Positions 42,686 to 52,600 of a DNA stretch of 64,000 bases are shown here, one piece after another; position 1 is the first letter of the stretch, and each line of letters begins with the position of its first letter. The stretch is from the NCBI GenBank assembly GCA_028284225.1, contig JANQSD010000009.1, positions 62,001 through 126,000 on the forward strand, read 5' to 3'. Under the pieces are notes generated by a model, which saw only the letters and a program-made list of their open reading frames with translations, was not told where the DNA came from and ran no database searches. Both the position numbers and the translations under genes were made by a program. The DNA comes from Arenicellales bacterium (GTDB taxonomy: Bacteria > Pseudomonadota > Gammaproteobacteria > Arenicellales > JAHEKD01).

Positions 42686-43234
42686 ATGTCTGAAGATAAG
42701 CACTCTCATACATCAATGTTCGATGTTGAGGAGACCGATACCAGAATAACCATCCCTTTGGCTGTGGTTTTGCAGCGAACAATAGATAGTCGAAAAAAAT
42801 GGGCATTTCCGCAATGGAGTATTTTTGCAGTTGTTACTGGAGAGAATATCCGTAATCAAGAGCAAAAAGTGACTGTTCATGATGATGGTAAGATTAACAG
42901 GTTTTTCTTTGGGGGGTTAAAACTCAACTTGTACAAAGACGGATCAGAAGGATATTGGTATAACCTGTTGTCACAAACGCCATATCTGTTTGTCATCTGT
43001 AACGGTGAAATATCGGATATGGAAATTGAGCCCAGATATGTTACGGCTAACCAGGATGAAGCGACAGGTCATCTTGAGTCGGATGATGTAGTGCTTTCAA
43101 TTCCTATGCCGGAAACTATCCGTGAATTACTTGAGCGTTATGTAATGGCTCATTATAAGCCTGAGATTAAAAAAAAGCGTAAACGCAAAGACTGGCTGGA
43201 GGATTCGCTGTATGCGAAAAAAACCGGACACTAA
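42686..43234 (+). CDS. DUF3305-family protein
   Basis: 182 residues from the ATG at 42686; an upstream in-frame ATG at 42629 lies within the DUF6494 gene. The core is IPLAVVLQRTIDSRKKWAFP and QWSIFAVV, the DUF3305 signature, followed by LYKDGSEGYWYNLLSQTPYLF. The tail is very basic (KKKRKRKDW). Family members accompany formate dehydrogenase genes and probably help maturation or electron transfer, without biochemical proof. It overlaps the DUF3306 gene by 23 bases. Confidence 0.8.
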   Translation: MSEDKHSHTSMFDVEETDTRITIPLAVVLQRTIDSRKKWAFPQWSIFAVVTGENIRNQEQKVTVHDDGKINRFFFGGLKLNLYKDGSEGYWYNLLSQTPYLFVICNGEISDMEIEPRYVTANQDEATGHLESDDVVLSIPMPETIRELLERYVMAHYKPEIKKKRKRKDWLEDSLYAKKTGH

Positions 43235-43781
43235 AATTGATGAAGGTTTTTTAAGTCGTTGGGCGAGAAAAAAAAGTACCCCAGAAAATCTGCCTGATGT
43301 TGTCGATGAAATGCAAGAGCAGAATGAAGAACTGACTAATGATGTTCTCGAATCGCCATCTGAGTATAACCTGGAGTTAACAGATGAAGATATGCCTGCG
43401 GTTGAAAGCCTTGATGAAAATAGTGATTATTCCGGTTTTCTGTCACCAGGTGTTAGTGATGAATTGCGCCAGTTGGCATTACGAAAATTATTTCAAAGTG
43501 AAAAGTTTAATATTCGTGATGGCCTTGATGATTACGATGATGATTTTCGCAGCTTTGCTGCCCTGGGAGATTTAATTACCAGCGATATGCGTCATCAGAT
43601 CGAATTGGAGCAGGAAAAACAAAAACTGGCTGAACAAGAAAATACTGACGCTGAGCAGAGTATTGCTCAGATAGAGGAACAAAGCACTGAGGAAGATATG
43701 CAGGAACAAGAACTGTTAAACCCGGAGTCGGAAGTGAATCTGGTTGAGAATGATGAAACATCAGATGATACCAAGTCCTGA
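43212..43781 (+). CDS. DUF3306-family protein
   Basis: 189 residues. The N-terminus DEGFLSRWARKKS is the DUF3306 signature, and LRQLALRKLFQSEKFNIRDGLDDYDDDFRSF contains the other conserved stretch (RKLFQSEKFNIRDGLDDYDD in short). The C-terminal third is acidic, Glu/Gln-rich and probably disordered. It is a soluble protein of unknown role in the formate dehydrogenase locus, always beside DUF3305 and the polyferredoxin. Confidence 0.82.
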   Translation: MRKKPDTKIDEGFLSRWARKKSTPENLPDVVDEMQEQNEELTNDVLESPSEYNLELTDEDMPAVESLDENSDYSGFLSPGVSDELRQLALRKLFQSEKFNIRDGLDDYDDDFRSFAALGDLITSDMRHQIELEQEKQKLAEQENTDAEQSIAQIEEQSTEEDMQEQELLNPESEVNLVENDETSDDTKS

Positions 43782-43793
43782 CTGTCTTTGATC

Positions 43794-45458
43794 ATGAGTA
43801 ACTATTTAGACGTTATTGGCTTGAATTTACCCGCCACTACCGAAGCTGGGCGAGCCCGTCGTCAAGTATTGGCGAGTGAGGATTGGTCACCGACAGCGAC
43901 GACCATGGTTTCTTATATATCCTCCAATCGTATTTTGATTATTGCTACGGAGGCTGCTGCCAAATCTATTGAAAAGCGGCTGCCTGAAAAAATGCAAACT
44001 TACCTGGCGATCAGCGCTGACGAATCTTCCCCTGCAACAATTAGCAACGGCTGGAATGTAGCGCAACCGAGAATAAACGGCTTTTTAGGTCGCTTTGAGG
44101 TGTTTGTTGATTCTGACGACACTGATCAATCAACAAATGATAACTATAACCTGGGCTTGTTGTTTAATATTGCCAACGGTCTGTTTGATCAAATTATCGA
44201 CTGTAATGAATCGGCTTTAATCGCCGCTGCGGTTAAACCTCCGGGTTACTACCATGTGGGAGATAATGAGCAACGTATAGACGCTGCGGTAGAGCAATTG
44301 AGCGAATTGATTGGTGAGTTCGATAAACCCAAATTTTTTGATTATGACCCTGACATTTGCGCACACGGCAATAGTGGAATCAGCGGTTGCAGAAAGTGTA
44401 TTGAGGCATGTCCGACCGAGGCGATTATTTCAGTAGGCGACAAGGTACAGGTTAATCCCCATCTTTGCCAGGGGGGCGGTAGTTGTACCAGTGTTTGTCC
44501 GTCAGGCGCAATTAGTTACACTTTCCCTAAAGTCGAAGAACAAACTGATTTTTTACGTGGGATATTGCGTGATTTGCGCAATATCAACGGTAATCGAGAG
44601 CTGACTTTATTGTTTTATGATTCGGAAAACGGTGGCGACGCTGTTGCCGAAGCTGCTGTAGACCTTCCTGAGCATATTATTCCTTTTATGGTGGAGGAGA
44701 TTGGGTCTATAGGCTTGGATTTAATGGCGTGTGCGTTGGCTTACGGTGCTAATCAGATTTATTTATATGCACCGGTCAATGTGCCGGAACAAGTTATCAG
44801 GGTAATCGGACAAAACGTACATCTGCTTACAACAGTACTGCAAGATTTGCAGCTAGAAGATTATCAGCTCTATATCGTTGATGATTTGCAACAGTTGCAA
44901 CAAGCTGACAATTCAACTGCTGTCATTGATAAGGTGGCTACGTTTGCGCCAATTGGCAACAAACGTAAGGTCATTCATACGGCACTGTCACATTTAAATG
45001 CTATTTCGCCCAATCCAGCTACAACAATTTCATTGCCGGATTACGCTTTATTCGGACAAATCAATGTTGATAGCAATGCCTGTACGCTGTGTATGGCCTG
45101 TGTTTCTGTTTGTCCCGGTAAAGCTTTGCAGGATGGTGGCGAATTACCGGCCCTGAAGTTTATTGAAGCAAATTGTTTGCAATGCGGAATTTGTGCTAGT
45201 GCCTGTCCGGAGCAGGCGATCAGCCTCGAGGCCAGGCTAAATTTTGCTCATGAGTCCATACATACAGCAACAACGCTTAAAGAAGAACAGCCTTTTAGAT
45301 GCATACGCTGCGGCAAGGCGTTTGCGACTAAATCAATCATAGAGAAAATGACAGCAAAACTTAAGGGGCATTGGATGTTCGAAAACGAGGATGCCCTCAA
45401 ACGCTTACAAATGTGTGAGGATTGTCGGGTAATTGATGCATTTTCAAATGATGTTTGA
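43794..45458 (+). CDS. 4Fe-4S polyferredoxin associated with formate dehydrogenase
   Basis: About 554 residues from the ATG at 43794 (a TTG two codons earlier is possible). Cysteine groups for four clusters are seen: GCRKCIEACPTEAI, CQGGGSCTSVCPSGAI, CTLCMACVSVCPGKAL and CLQCGICASACPEQAI, and a final CxxC pair region (RCIRCGKAF and QMCEDCRVIDAF) may bind a metal. It probably moves electrons or assists cofactor insertion in the formate dehydrogenase system. The natural downstream genes (TorD-like, FdhA) are 15.8 kb away. A diverged copy of its last 17 codons occurs at 58122-58172. Confidence 0.88.
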   Translation: MSNYLDVIGLNLPATTEAGRARRQVLASEDWSPTATTMVSYISSNRILIIATEAAAKSIEKRLPEKMQTYLAISADESSPATISNGWNVAQPRINGFLGRFEVFVDSDDTDQSTNDNYNLGLLFNIANGLFDQIIDCNESALIAAAVKPPGYYHVGDNEQRIDAAVEQLSELIGEFDKPKFFDYDPDICAHGNSGISGCRKCIEACPTEAIISVGDKVQVNPHLCQGGGSCTSVCPSGAISYTFPKVEEQTDFLRGILRDLRNINGNRELTLLFYDSENGGDAVAEAAVDLPEHIIPFMVEEIGSIGLDLMACALAYGANQIYLYAPVNVPEQVIRVIGQNVHLLTTVLQDLQLEDYQLYIVDDLQQLQQADNSTAVIDKVATFAPIGNKRKVIHTALSHLNAISPNPATTISLPDYALFGQINVDSNACTLCMACVSVCPGKALQDGGELPALKFIEANCLQCGICASACPEQAISLEARLNFAHESIHTATTLKEEQPFRCIRCGKAFATKSIIEKMTAKLKGHWMFENEDALKRLQMCEDCRVIDAFSNDV

Positions 45459-45706
45459 ATATTTTAGAGTAGACGAGAAAATAGTTGTCATTCGTTTTGT
45501 CAGCTAATCAGATATAAAAATCTATCTTCAAAATTTAGCCAAGTTTATTTGAATCAATCCATGCTAACCATAACTTTAAATATATATTTAGCAAGAATTT
45601 TTTCAGCTAACTTAAAGGCTTGACAATTAATTTCAAAATAAACTTTCTATTTCATTAAAAATAGTTCATAATTCGGCATTCGAAAAAAATATAAAAGGAA
45701 TTGTCA

Positions 45707-46714
45707 GTGGGTAGGTTCTTGGGGTTAGTTCTAATCATTTTCGCAACACTGGTAACAACCGTAGTCCATGCGGCAGATGTGACAGTTTTAAGTTATAACA
45801 TACCTGAGTATAACTCAGATGAGGCTTTCCCCTGGAGTGCTGGCAATCCACAGCGAAAACCACATGTTATCAATGCAACTAAATCTACTAACACAATAAA
45901 ATATCTAACAGGGGCTAAAAACAGTGTTGGAGGCGCGATATATCCAACAAAATTTCGTCAATTATACGACTCTCACTGTCGAGGAGTCGATGCTGATTGT
46001 AATACAGTTACAGGTTTGGGGAGTTTCAATAGGATTGATTTTGTTCTTGGAACAAGTGATTTAACGGTAAAACAGGTAAGAGTGATTGGATATGTTCCAC
46101 TCACTACTCCGGGCTCTTCAGGTTTCCATGTTTGCCTTAGAGAAAATAATGAGCTTGAGTTTATCTGTCCTTCAGATCATATGGCTGTTTTTACAAAATA
46201 CCAATTACCATTCGTATTTAAAGATGTTCCACCTGATCATATCTCTTATAGTGACATTATGTGGTTCTATAACAATAGTTTCACAACTGACTGTGGCAGC
46301 GGAAATTTTTGTCCGGACAGTCATGTGACACGCGAACAGGCAGCAGTATTTTTGCTGAGGTTAAAGCACGGTAGATATTATCAGACTGCGGTTCAATTAT
46401 TGAGCTTCAGTGATATTGCAGGCCGTGGATTAGCCCATTGGGATAATCAATTTGGACGACAAGGTATAACCAGTAGTTGTGGGGGTGGACGTTTCTGTCC
46501 AACTTCTATCTTAAATCGCGAGCAGATATCAGTATTTTTGCTACGGTCAAAATTTGGATCAAGTTACTCTCCACTTTCAACAGTAGGTTATTTCTCAGAC
46601 GTGCTATTAAGCCATCCATTCGTACGCTGGATTGACGATTTGAAACGTAAAAACATATCTAGTGGTTGTGGAGGTGGCAAGTTTTGCCCTACAACTTTAG
46701 TTACTCGCGCATAA
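45707..46714 (+). CDS. Secreted nuclease-fold remnant with SLH-like Cys-rich repeats, premature stop
   Basis: About 335 residues from a GTG at 45707, chosen because AAGGA (45695-45699) is seven bases upstream; a TTG at 45701 is also possible. A signal peptide ends at VVHAAD. VTVLSYNI near the start, and RIDFVLGTSDLTVKQVRVIG with PSDHMAVF later, are the opening and closing motifs of endonuclease/exonuclease/phosphatase enzymes, but the middle is too short and lacks the catalytic Glu region, so activity is doubtful. Three SLH-like units with GCGGGKFCP-type cores follow. The last is cut by TAA at 46712; reading on gives IAAFVRRTNNL then TAG at 46748, so a CAA-to-TAA nonsense change is likely. 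Confidence 0.72.
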   Translation: MGRFLGLVLIIFATLVTTVVHAADVTVLSYNIPEYNSDEAFPWSAGNPQRKPHVINATKSTNTIKYLTGAKNSVGGAIYPTKFRQLYDSHCRGVDADCNTVTGLGSFNRIDFVLGTSDLTVKQVRVIGYVPLTTPGSSGFHVCLRENNELEFICPSDHMAVFTKYQLPFVFKDVPPDHISYSDIMWFYNNSFTTDCGSGNFCPDSHVTREQAAVFLLRLKHGRYYQTAVQLLSFSDIAGRGLAHWDNQFGRQGITSSCGGGRFCPTSILNREQISVFLLRSKFGSSYSPLSTVGYFSDVLLSHPFVRWIDDLKRKNISSGCGGGKFCPTTLVTRA

Positions 46715-46789
46715 ATAGCAGCTTTTGTCAGGCGTACGAATAACTTGTAGCTGTTTCGAAGTTTATAAATTCATATCGGGAGCTAGGTA

Positions 46790-49567
46790 ATGAAAAACAT
46801 TGTTCCGCTTAAGCAACTAATTATCTTTTTGTCTTTAGTAATTTGGTTTCGTCTTGGTGTTTATACAGCATCATTAAATTTAATCTTACGGAAAATGACA
46901 AAAAATATTCTTTTATTATTGATTTGTTTATTTGGTTTCAACCAATTTGTATATGCATTAGCAGATAAAGATAATTTAGATAGTATTATGATTGCATTGC
47001 CTGTTAGTCCAGTTAGTCCAGAAGCAGAGGCAGGCATTGATAAACTTTTAGAAAGTTGCACTACTGATCAATATCAAGATCTTGTATTGTTGAATACGGC
47101 AAAGATTCACGATGGTGCAATTCAGAGACTTTACGATCAAATTGAATTATATATAGAACCATTATTTGATTGTTTTAAAGAAATTTATTTTGGCACCTCA
47201 GTTAGTGAAACCCAGGGTTCAGGTGAGAATTTCGAATCTCTTATAAATTTGTTTGGTGAAAATCCAAGGCCTCCTACTTATCCGTTGCACTTTGAAATAG
47301 CAAACGATATTTTTAATTTATATAAAGATTTGGGCGATAAATTTAATTGGTATGTATCTATAGAATTCAGTGTGCCAAATATGTCTCCGGCTAACCCGCA
47401 TCAGCAGCATGCCACAGCCGCAATAAAAACCATTTCAGATGAACTTCACAAAATAAAAGGTGATGCGGAAATATTAATATCCCCTTATGCAAACTCAAAG
47501 TTTAGCCAGATAAATGTTAATAATGTGATTCTTGGGCTAAAGAATACATTCTCACAAGCTGATCATATTACTTTGATTGACCTACAAGATGGCATGGGAG
47601 GAACGTGGGGGTATGATTGTGAACTGAGGAACCCGGGTGTCCCTGATCCCTCGTTTCATAACTGTTATATCAATTCAGCAAACGCAAATCACCCGGCTGG
47701 GGATACTTCTCGATATGTTAGAGAGATTTTATTTCCGGTTAGAGATGATTCATCAAACGGTATCAAACAGGTGCGGGTTAATGTTGAACAATTTGCGCGC
47801 TGGAGAGTTGCCAATTCTGGCAACAAGTATGTTTGTTGTGTTCCAGCCTCAAAAGATGAAACTATTCCTCGCGAGAAATTATTTACAAATAGTAATCATA
47901 ATTTAAAGCTTGGCGCGTCATTTGCGCTTAGATATTGGTACGGTACGCATTATGGGCGTCTGGATGGTAAGGAATGGTGGTTAGCGCACCATGATGTAGA
48001 TATTGGGAATCTGTTTAGGAATGAAATTAGCAAAGTAGATCGTCTCGGTATTCTGGTGGGTTCAGATACGAGTCCAAGATTATTTGACCCTAAAGGTGGA
48101 GTCTCACGTGTCAGAATGGTGTTGATTCTTGATCGGGCTTTAAGTCAATCATTGGGCAGTGACTATGCAGGGGATATTACCAATATTCCTGATTTTAGTG
48201 ACACCACATTGCTACCAGATTCAATTAAAAATTCGATCAAGAGAATTGCCAAGGTTAATATTACTGGCGGATGTGGTGGAGATAAATTCTGCCCTGATAA
48301 TTTGGTGACTCGAGACCAGATGGCTGCGTTTTTAGTTAGAACCTACAATCGCATTACAAATCCAGATGCATCACAATGCGTAGATGATTCGATGTATAGC
48401 GATATATCTGGGAATCAATTTCAAATCCAGATATGCCAATTAGTACAGCTTGGAATTACAGGTGGTTGTGGTGGTGGAAAGTTCTGTCCGAATGATGTGG
48501 TATCAAATGAGCAGATGGCTGCATTTATAAACAGAACTTTTAAAGAGCAAACTCCTTGGCTAGATTTACCAGATAACACAACTAATAAAAGTTTATATCC
48601 TCCACTAATAACTAATATTGCGCCATCAATAGCAGTTCAAGGTGTAAAGACGACATTTACAGTTTCAGGCCATTTTTTGGACTCAACGAATATTCGATTC
48701 GCATTGGCCAACTGCAGTAATATTGTTTCTCTAGGAGGAACTAATCTTGAACAACGTTTTAGTTGTACTCCTACACAATCAGGATATCAAGTTGGAGAAG
48801 GCATTGAAGCAGATACTAATTTTGTACTGAATAGCTTTATTGTCAATGTTGCTCCGCCGCCGCCTGTGGTAACAAGTGTTTCACCTACTTCAGCATGGTG
48901 GAATACATCAACGATATTCACTGTCTACGGCTCAAATCTAACGTCAAGCACATCGTTTTGGGTCAGTTATTGTTATTCAACAACCAACCTGGGAGGGACC
49001 TCCACTTATCGTAAATTCCGGTGCACTCCAAAACGTACAGGTAAAACAGGTGGAGTAGTCAAAGCTAAACCAGGTGGTAAAGTGCTTAAATCATTTACCG
49101 TTAGTGTTAAACCCAGTACCAGCCTGACCAATGGTGAGCCAGATCGTGCCAAAACAGCCGTATTATTGCTCCGAAAGAAATACGGTCAGGGTTATATTCC
49201 CACACAAGCTTCTGGAACGATGTTCAGCGATGTGAATATTATCCACTATGCTGGAGCCTATATTGAAGATTTTAGACGTAAGGGTATATCTTATGGATGT
49301 GGAAACGGAAGATTCTGCCCGACCAGCAAAGTATCAAGAGCGGAATTAGCGGTATTGTTGCTTAGGACAAGATATGGTGGCTCTTATAGACCGCCTGCCG
49401 CCACCGGAAGAGTTTTTAGCGATGTACCTAAGACTCACTGGGCAGCTGCTTATATAGAAGATATGAAACGCAGAGGTATTACTGCTGGTTGTGGTGGTGG
49501 AAAATATTGTCCTTCATCGTATACGACAAGGGCTCAGCTAAACGCCTTTATGCAAAGGGCCTTTTAG
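46790..49567 (+). CDS. Secreted protein with IPT/TIG domains and SLH-like Cys-rich repeats
   Basis: 925 residues. The ATG at 46790 has a ribosome-binding site, but the ATG at 46895 starts a cleaner signal peptide (NILLLLICLFGFNQFVYA). Residues 40-480 resemble no family I recognise and include a Trp/Tyr-rich stretch (RYWYGTHYGRLDG). Two SLH-like units (GGDKFCPDNLVTRDQMAAFL; GGGKFCPNDVVSNEQMAAFI) are followed by two IPT/TIG immunoglobulin-like domains and two further SLH-like units ending TTRAQLNAFMQRAF. The protein likely sits at the cell surface. Its repeats match those of the upstream gene, so both probably arose from one modular family. Confidence 0.75.
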   Translation: MKNIVPLKQLIIFLSLVIWFRLGVYTASLNLILRKMTKNILLLLICLFGFNQFVYALADKDNLDSIMIALPVSPVSPEAEAGIDKLLESCTTDQYQDLVLLNTAKIHDGAIQRLYDQIELYIEPLFDCFKEIYFGTSVSETQGSGENFESLINLFGENPRPPTYPLHFEIANDIFNLYKDLGDKFNWYVSIEFSVPNMSPANPHQQHATAAIKTISDELHKIKGDAEILISPYANSKFSQINVNNVILGLKNTFSQADHITLIDLQDGMGGTWGYDCELRNPGVPDPSFHNCYINSANANHPAGDTSRYVREILFPVRDDSSNGIKQVRVNVEQFARWRVANSGNKYVCCVPASKDETIPREKLFTNSNHNLKLGASFALRYWYGTHYGRLDGKEWWLAHHDVDIGNLFRNEISKVDRLGILVGSDTSPRLFDPKGGVSRVRMVLILDRALSQSLGSDYAGDITNIPDFSDTTLLPDSIKNSIKRIAKVNITGGCGGDKFCPDNLVTRDQMAAFLVRTYNRITNPDASQCVDDSMYSDISGNQFQIQICQLVQLGITGGCGGGKFCPNDVVSNEQMAAFINRTFKEQTPWLDLPDNTTNKSLYPPLITNIAPSIAVQGVKTTFTVSGHFLDSTNIRFALANCSNIVSLGGTNLEQRFSCTPTQSGYQVGEGIEADTNFVLNSFIVNVAPPPPVVTSVSPTSAWWNTSTIFTVYGSNLTSSTSFWVSYCYSTTNLGGTSTYRKFRCTPKRTGKTGGVVKAKPGGKVLKSFTVSVKPSTSLTNGEPDRAKTAVLLLRKKYGQGYIPTQASGTMFSDVNIIHYAGAYIEDFRRKGISYGCGNGRFCPTSKVSRAELAVLLLRTRYGGSYRPPAATGRVFSDVPKTHWAAAYIEDMKRRGITAGCGGGKYCPSSYTTRAQLNAFMQRAF

Positions 49568-49646
49568 TTGCGAAACATATTCCCAATAGTTATCAATGAT
49601 GATTTTTGTTATAGGTTAATGAAAAGAATACAAGAGGAGTTTTTCT

Positions 49647-52600
49647 ATGTGTAGGGTATCCCACCTTTTTGTCACATTATTAATTTTTTCGTTATGTTCA
49701 TACTCGATTATTAGCCGAGCTGAATACCCTGGTGTTACAGCGGGTAGTTTTTCTGTGAGTAATTCGGGTTCGGCAAATTATGTGCTGCCTATTTCTACAC
49801 CGGCAGGAGTGGCGGGGATGAGTCCCGAATTGGCCATATCGTATGGTAGTCAAGGCGGGAACGGCTTACTAGGCGTTGGATTTAGTCTAAGCGGGTTTAC
49901 TTCACTGATCCACCGTTGTGGCGGGTCACATGCGGTGGACGGCAAGGCCACGGGTGTAACCTATACCAATACTGACAAGCTTTGTCTGAATGGGCAGCGG
50001 TTAATTTTGTCCAGCGGCACACATTTCAATAATGGAGCTGTTTACCGCACTGAAATCGATTCGTTCTCAAAAATCGTTTATAAAACTTCACCCGTTGATC
50101 ATTTTGAAATATACACAAAAGATGGGGAGATTCTGGAATTCTCGACACGATCAAGAGTATCTACATCTTATACACTACGGTGGTATTTAACGAGTGAACG
50201 GGATCGTTCTGGAAACAGTATTTATTATTTCTATCGTCATGATCTGAATGGTGAAACCTGGTTGCCTGATAAGGTGACATGGGGCGCAAATGATCCCGGG
50301 TTAGCCAATCGAGAAGCAGTATTTGAGTATGAACTAAGGCCCGATAAACGATTTTCTTATGATCAGGGTTTCAAGCGTCAGCGAAATAACCGTATTAAAA
50401 GTATAAAAACATATATTGATAACAATTTGATCAAGGACTATCGATTTACTTATGAAGAATCACCAGTTAGCGGCCTGTCCAGGCTTCGATATGCCCAGCA
50501 GTGCGGGTTTGATGGCGGTTGTTTGCCTCAGCATGAATTCGAATGGAACGATACATTAAAAGGTTTTGACCAAAATACGGCTTATGAATTACCAGTGCGT
50601 GTCTACGACAATCGAGATATCTGGCAAGGGGATAGTTGCAGCGGTTGTAATGATGGTTACATCGTTGAAGAAAAACACGGTGATTTTGTGGATGTCAATA
50701 ACGATGGCTACGTTGATTTTATTCAATCCTACCGCGATGAAAACAGCAGCACTCAATACCGTAAATTTTACCAAAATACCGGATCAGGTTGGTCATTAAG
50801 ATCAAATCAACCGCCTATCCTGATTCGGGATTACTACATTAACCGAAATAAAAGCCCGGCTAAAGGTGAGATGGTGCAACAAGCCATCTATGCCGATGTC
50901 AATGGTGACGGCTATCCGGACATTGTGCGGGCGTTTATCAATGGCAGCACTAATATTCGTGAAGTTCGATTGAATAATAAAGGTAACTCGTTCACCTGGG
51001 GTGCCCCCAGTGAAAATAATTTTGTACCGCCATCAAGAATGTTTGATTACAACTATTTAGGTGAAGGCAAGGCAATGCAGGCGTCCTATTTAATCGATGT
51101 CAATGGTGACGGTTTGCCGGATTGGGTTATTTCCTACCTGAATAAAGACGGTGTAAATGTCCGTTATACATACATTAACAATGGAACAAGGTGGGTGTAT
51201 GATCAAAACTATAATTTGCCCACCACAGCGATCCTCGATGATTACAGAGATTCACAAGAATTGGATGGGGCTCCAGTTAAGCGTACTGAATTTCAGGACT
51301 TAAATGGAGATGGATTGCCTGATTTGGTACAAGGTCTGATAAGCCCAGACCAAGGTGTAGATAATGGTGTTACCTATAGAAATGTTTGGTTGAATACCGG
51401 CTCAGGCTGGCAAGTTGCAACCAGTACCTATCAATTGCCTGATTATATTTATGACTATACCCGGGTGAATGAGATCATTAATGGTCAAGCCCAGAATGAT
51501 TCAGCTCAACGGCGTGGCGATTTTGTTGATGTCAATGGTGATGGGCTGGCCGATTGGGTGCGATCTTATCGGGATTTTTTAAATGGCACGGCTTACAAGG
51601 CCACCTGGCTCAACACTGGTAACGGCTGGGTAGCGGATACAGGTTATAATTTACCAGCCGAAACACTGCGAAATTACCGTAAGCAATACAAAGGTGATCC
51701 CCATGGTCCGGAGGCTGGGTCGTTTTTTGATATTAACCGTGATGGATTGGTGGACTGGATGATTGCGCATAAGAACCGTGACAATGAGACAATCCGTCGG
51801 ACGTATTTAAATACCGGGCAAGGCTGGATACAGGACAATAGTTTCCTATTTCCGGATATCCTGGTTGATAACGTGCTGAACGAAGATAATGTACCGATGC
51901 ACTTTGGCGGCATAATGGATTTAAATGCTGATGGGGCACCGGATTACTTAATGTCAACGACCCCATTATTTGGTAGTGATATCGTCAAAACTTATCTGGG
52001 CCGGGCGAAGCCAGCAGATATGGTTGTCAAGGTGATTGATAGTCTTAATGCAGAAACAACAATTAGCTATAAATCAATGATGGATAAAACCGTCTATAAT
52101 TTTTATCCTTCCTGGTTAACCGAACCGGAAAGTTTTCGCCAGCGCAAAGTTATCGGCCCGATACCGCTTGTGTCAGATACTTGGCAAACTGATGGTTTGG
52201 GTGGTAATTACCAATTACAGTATTTTTACTACAATGCACTGAGTGACGGAAAGCGCGGCTACCAGGGCTTCTCACAGCGGCGAATATGGAATCCGCAACA
52301 AGGCATATTAACAGTCAGCAATTTTTACCAGCAATTTCCGGTCACAGGTATGTCGAAGTTAGACTATATTCAGCATGCTGAATCCATTAATGCGAACGGA
52401 GCAGTGGATACCAGTCAACCCTATCAGTTGCTTAGCCACAACTCGAATTTTCTTGAATATGTCGATAACTTTACTGAACAAGGCGAAATTTCAGAAACGA
52501 TTGGTCGTATTACCCATTCAAGTGGCAAATATACCTATGCACCTAAAATATATCGAACCCGCTCAATGGAATATGAGTTGGGTCAAACATCAGCCATCCG

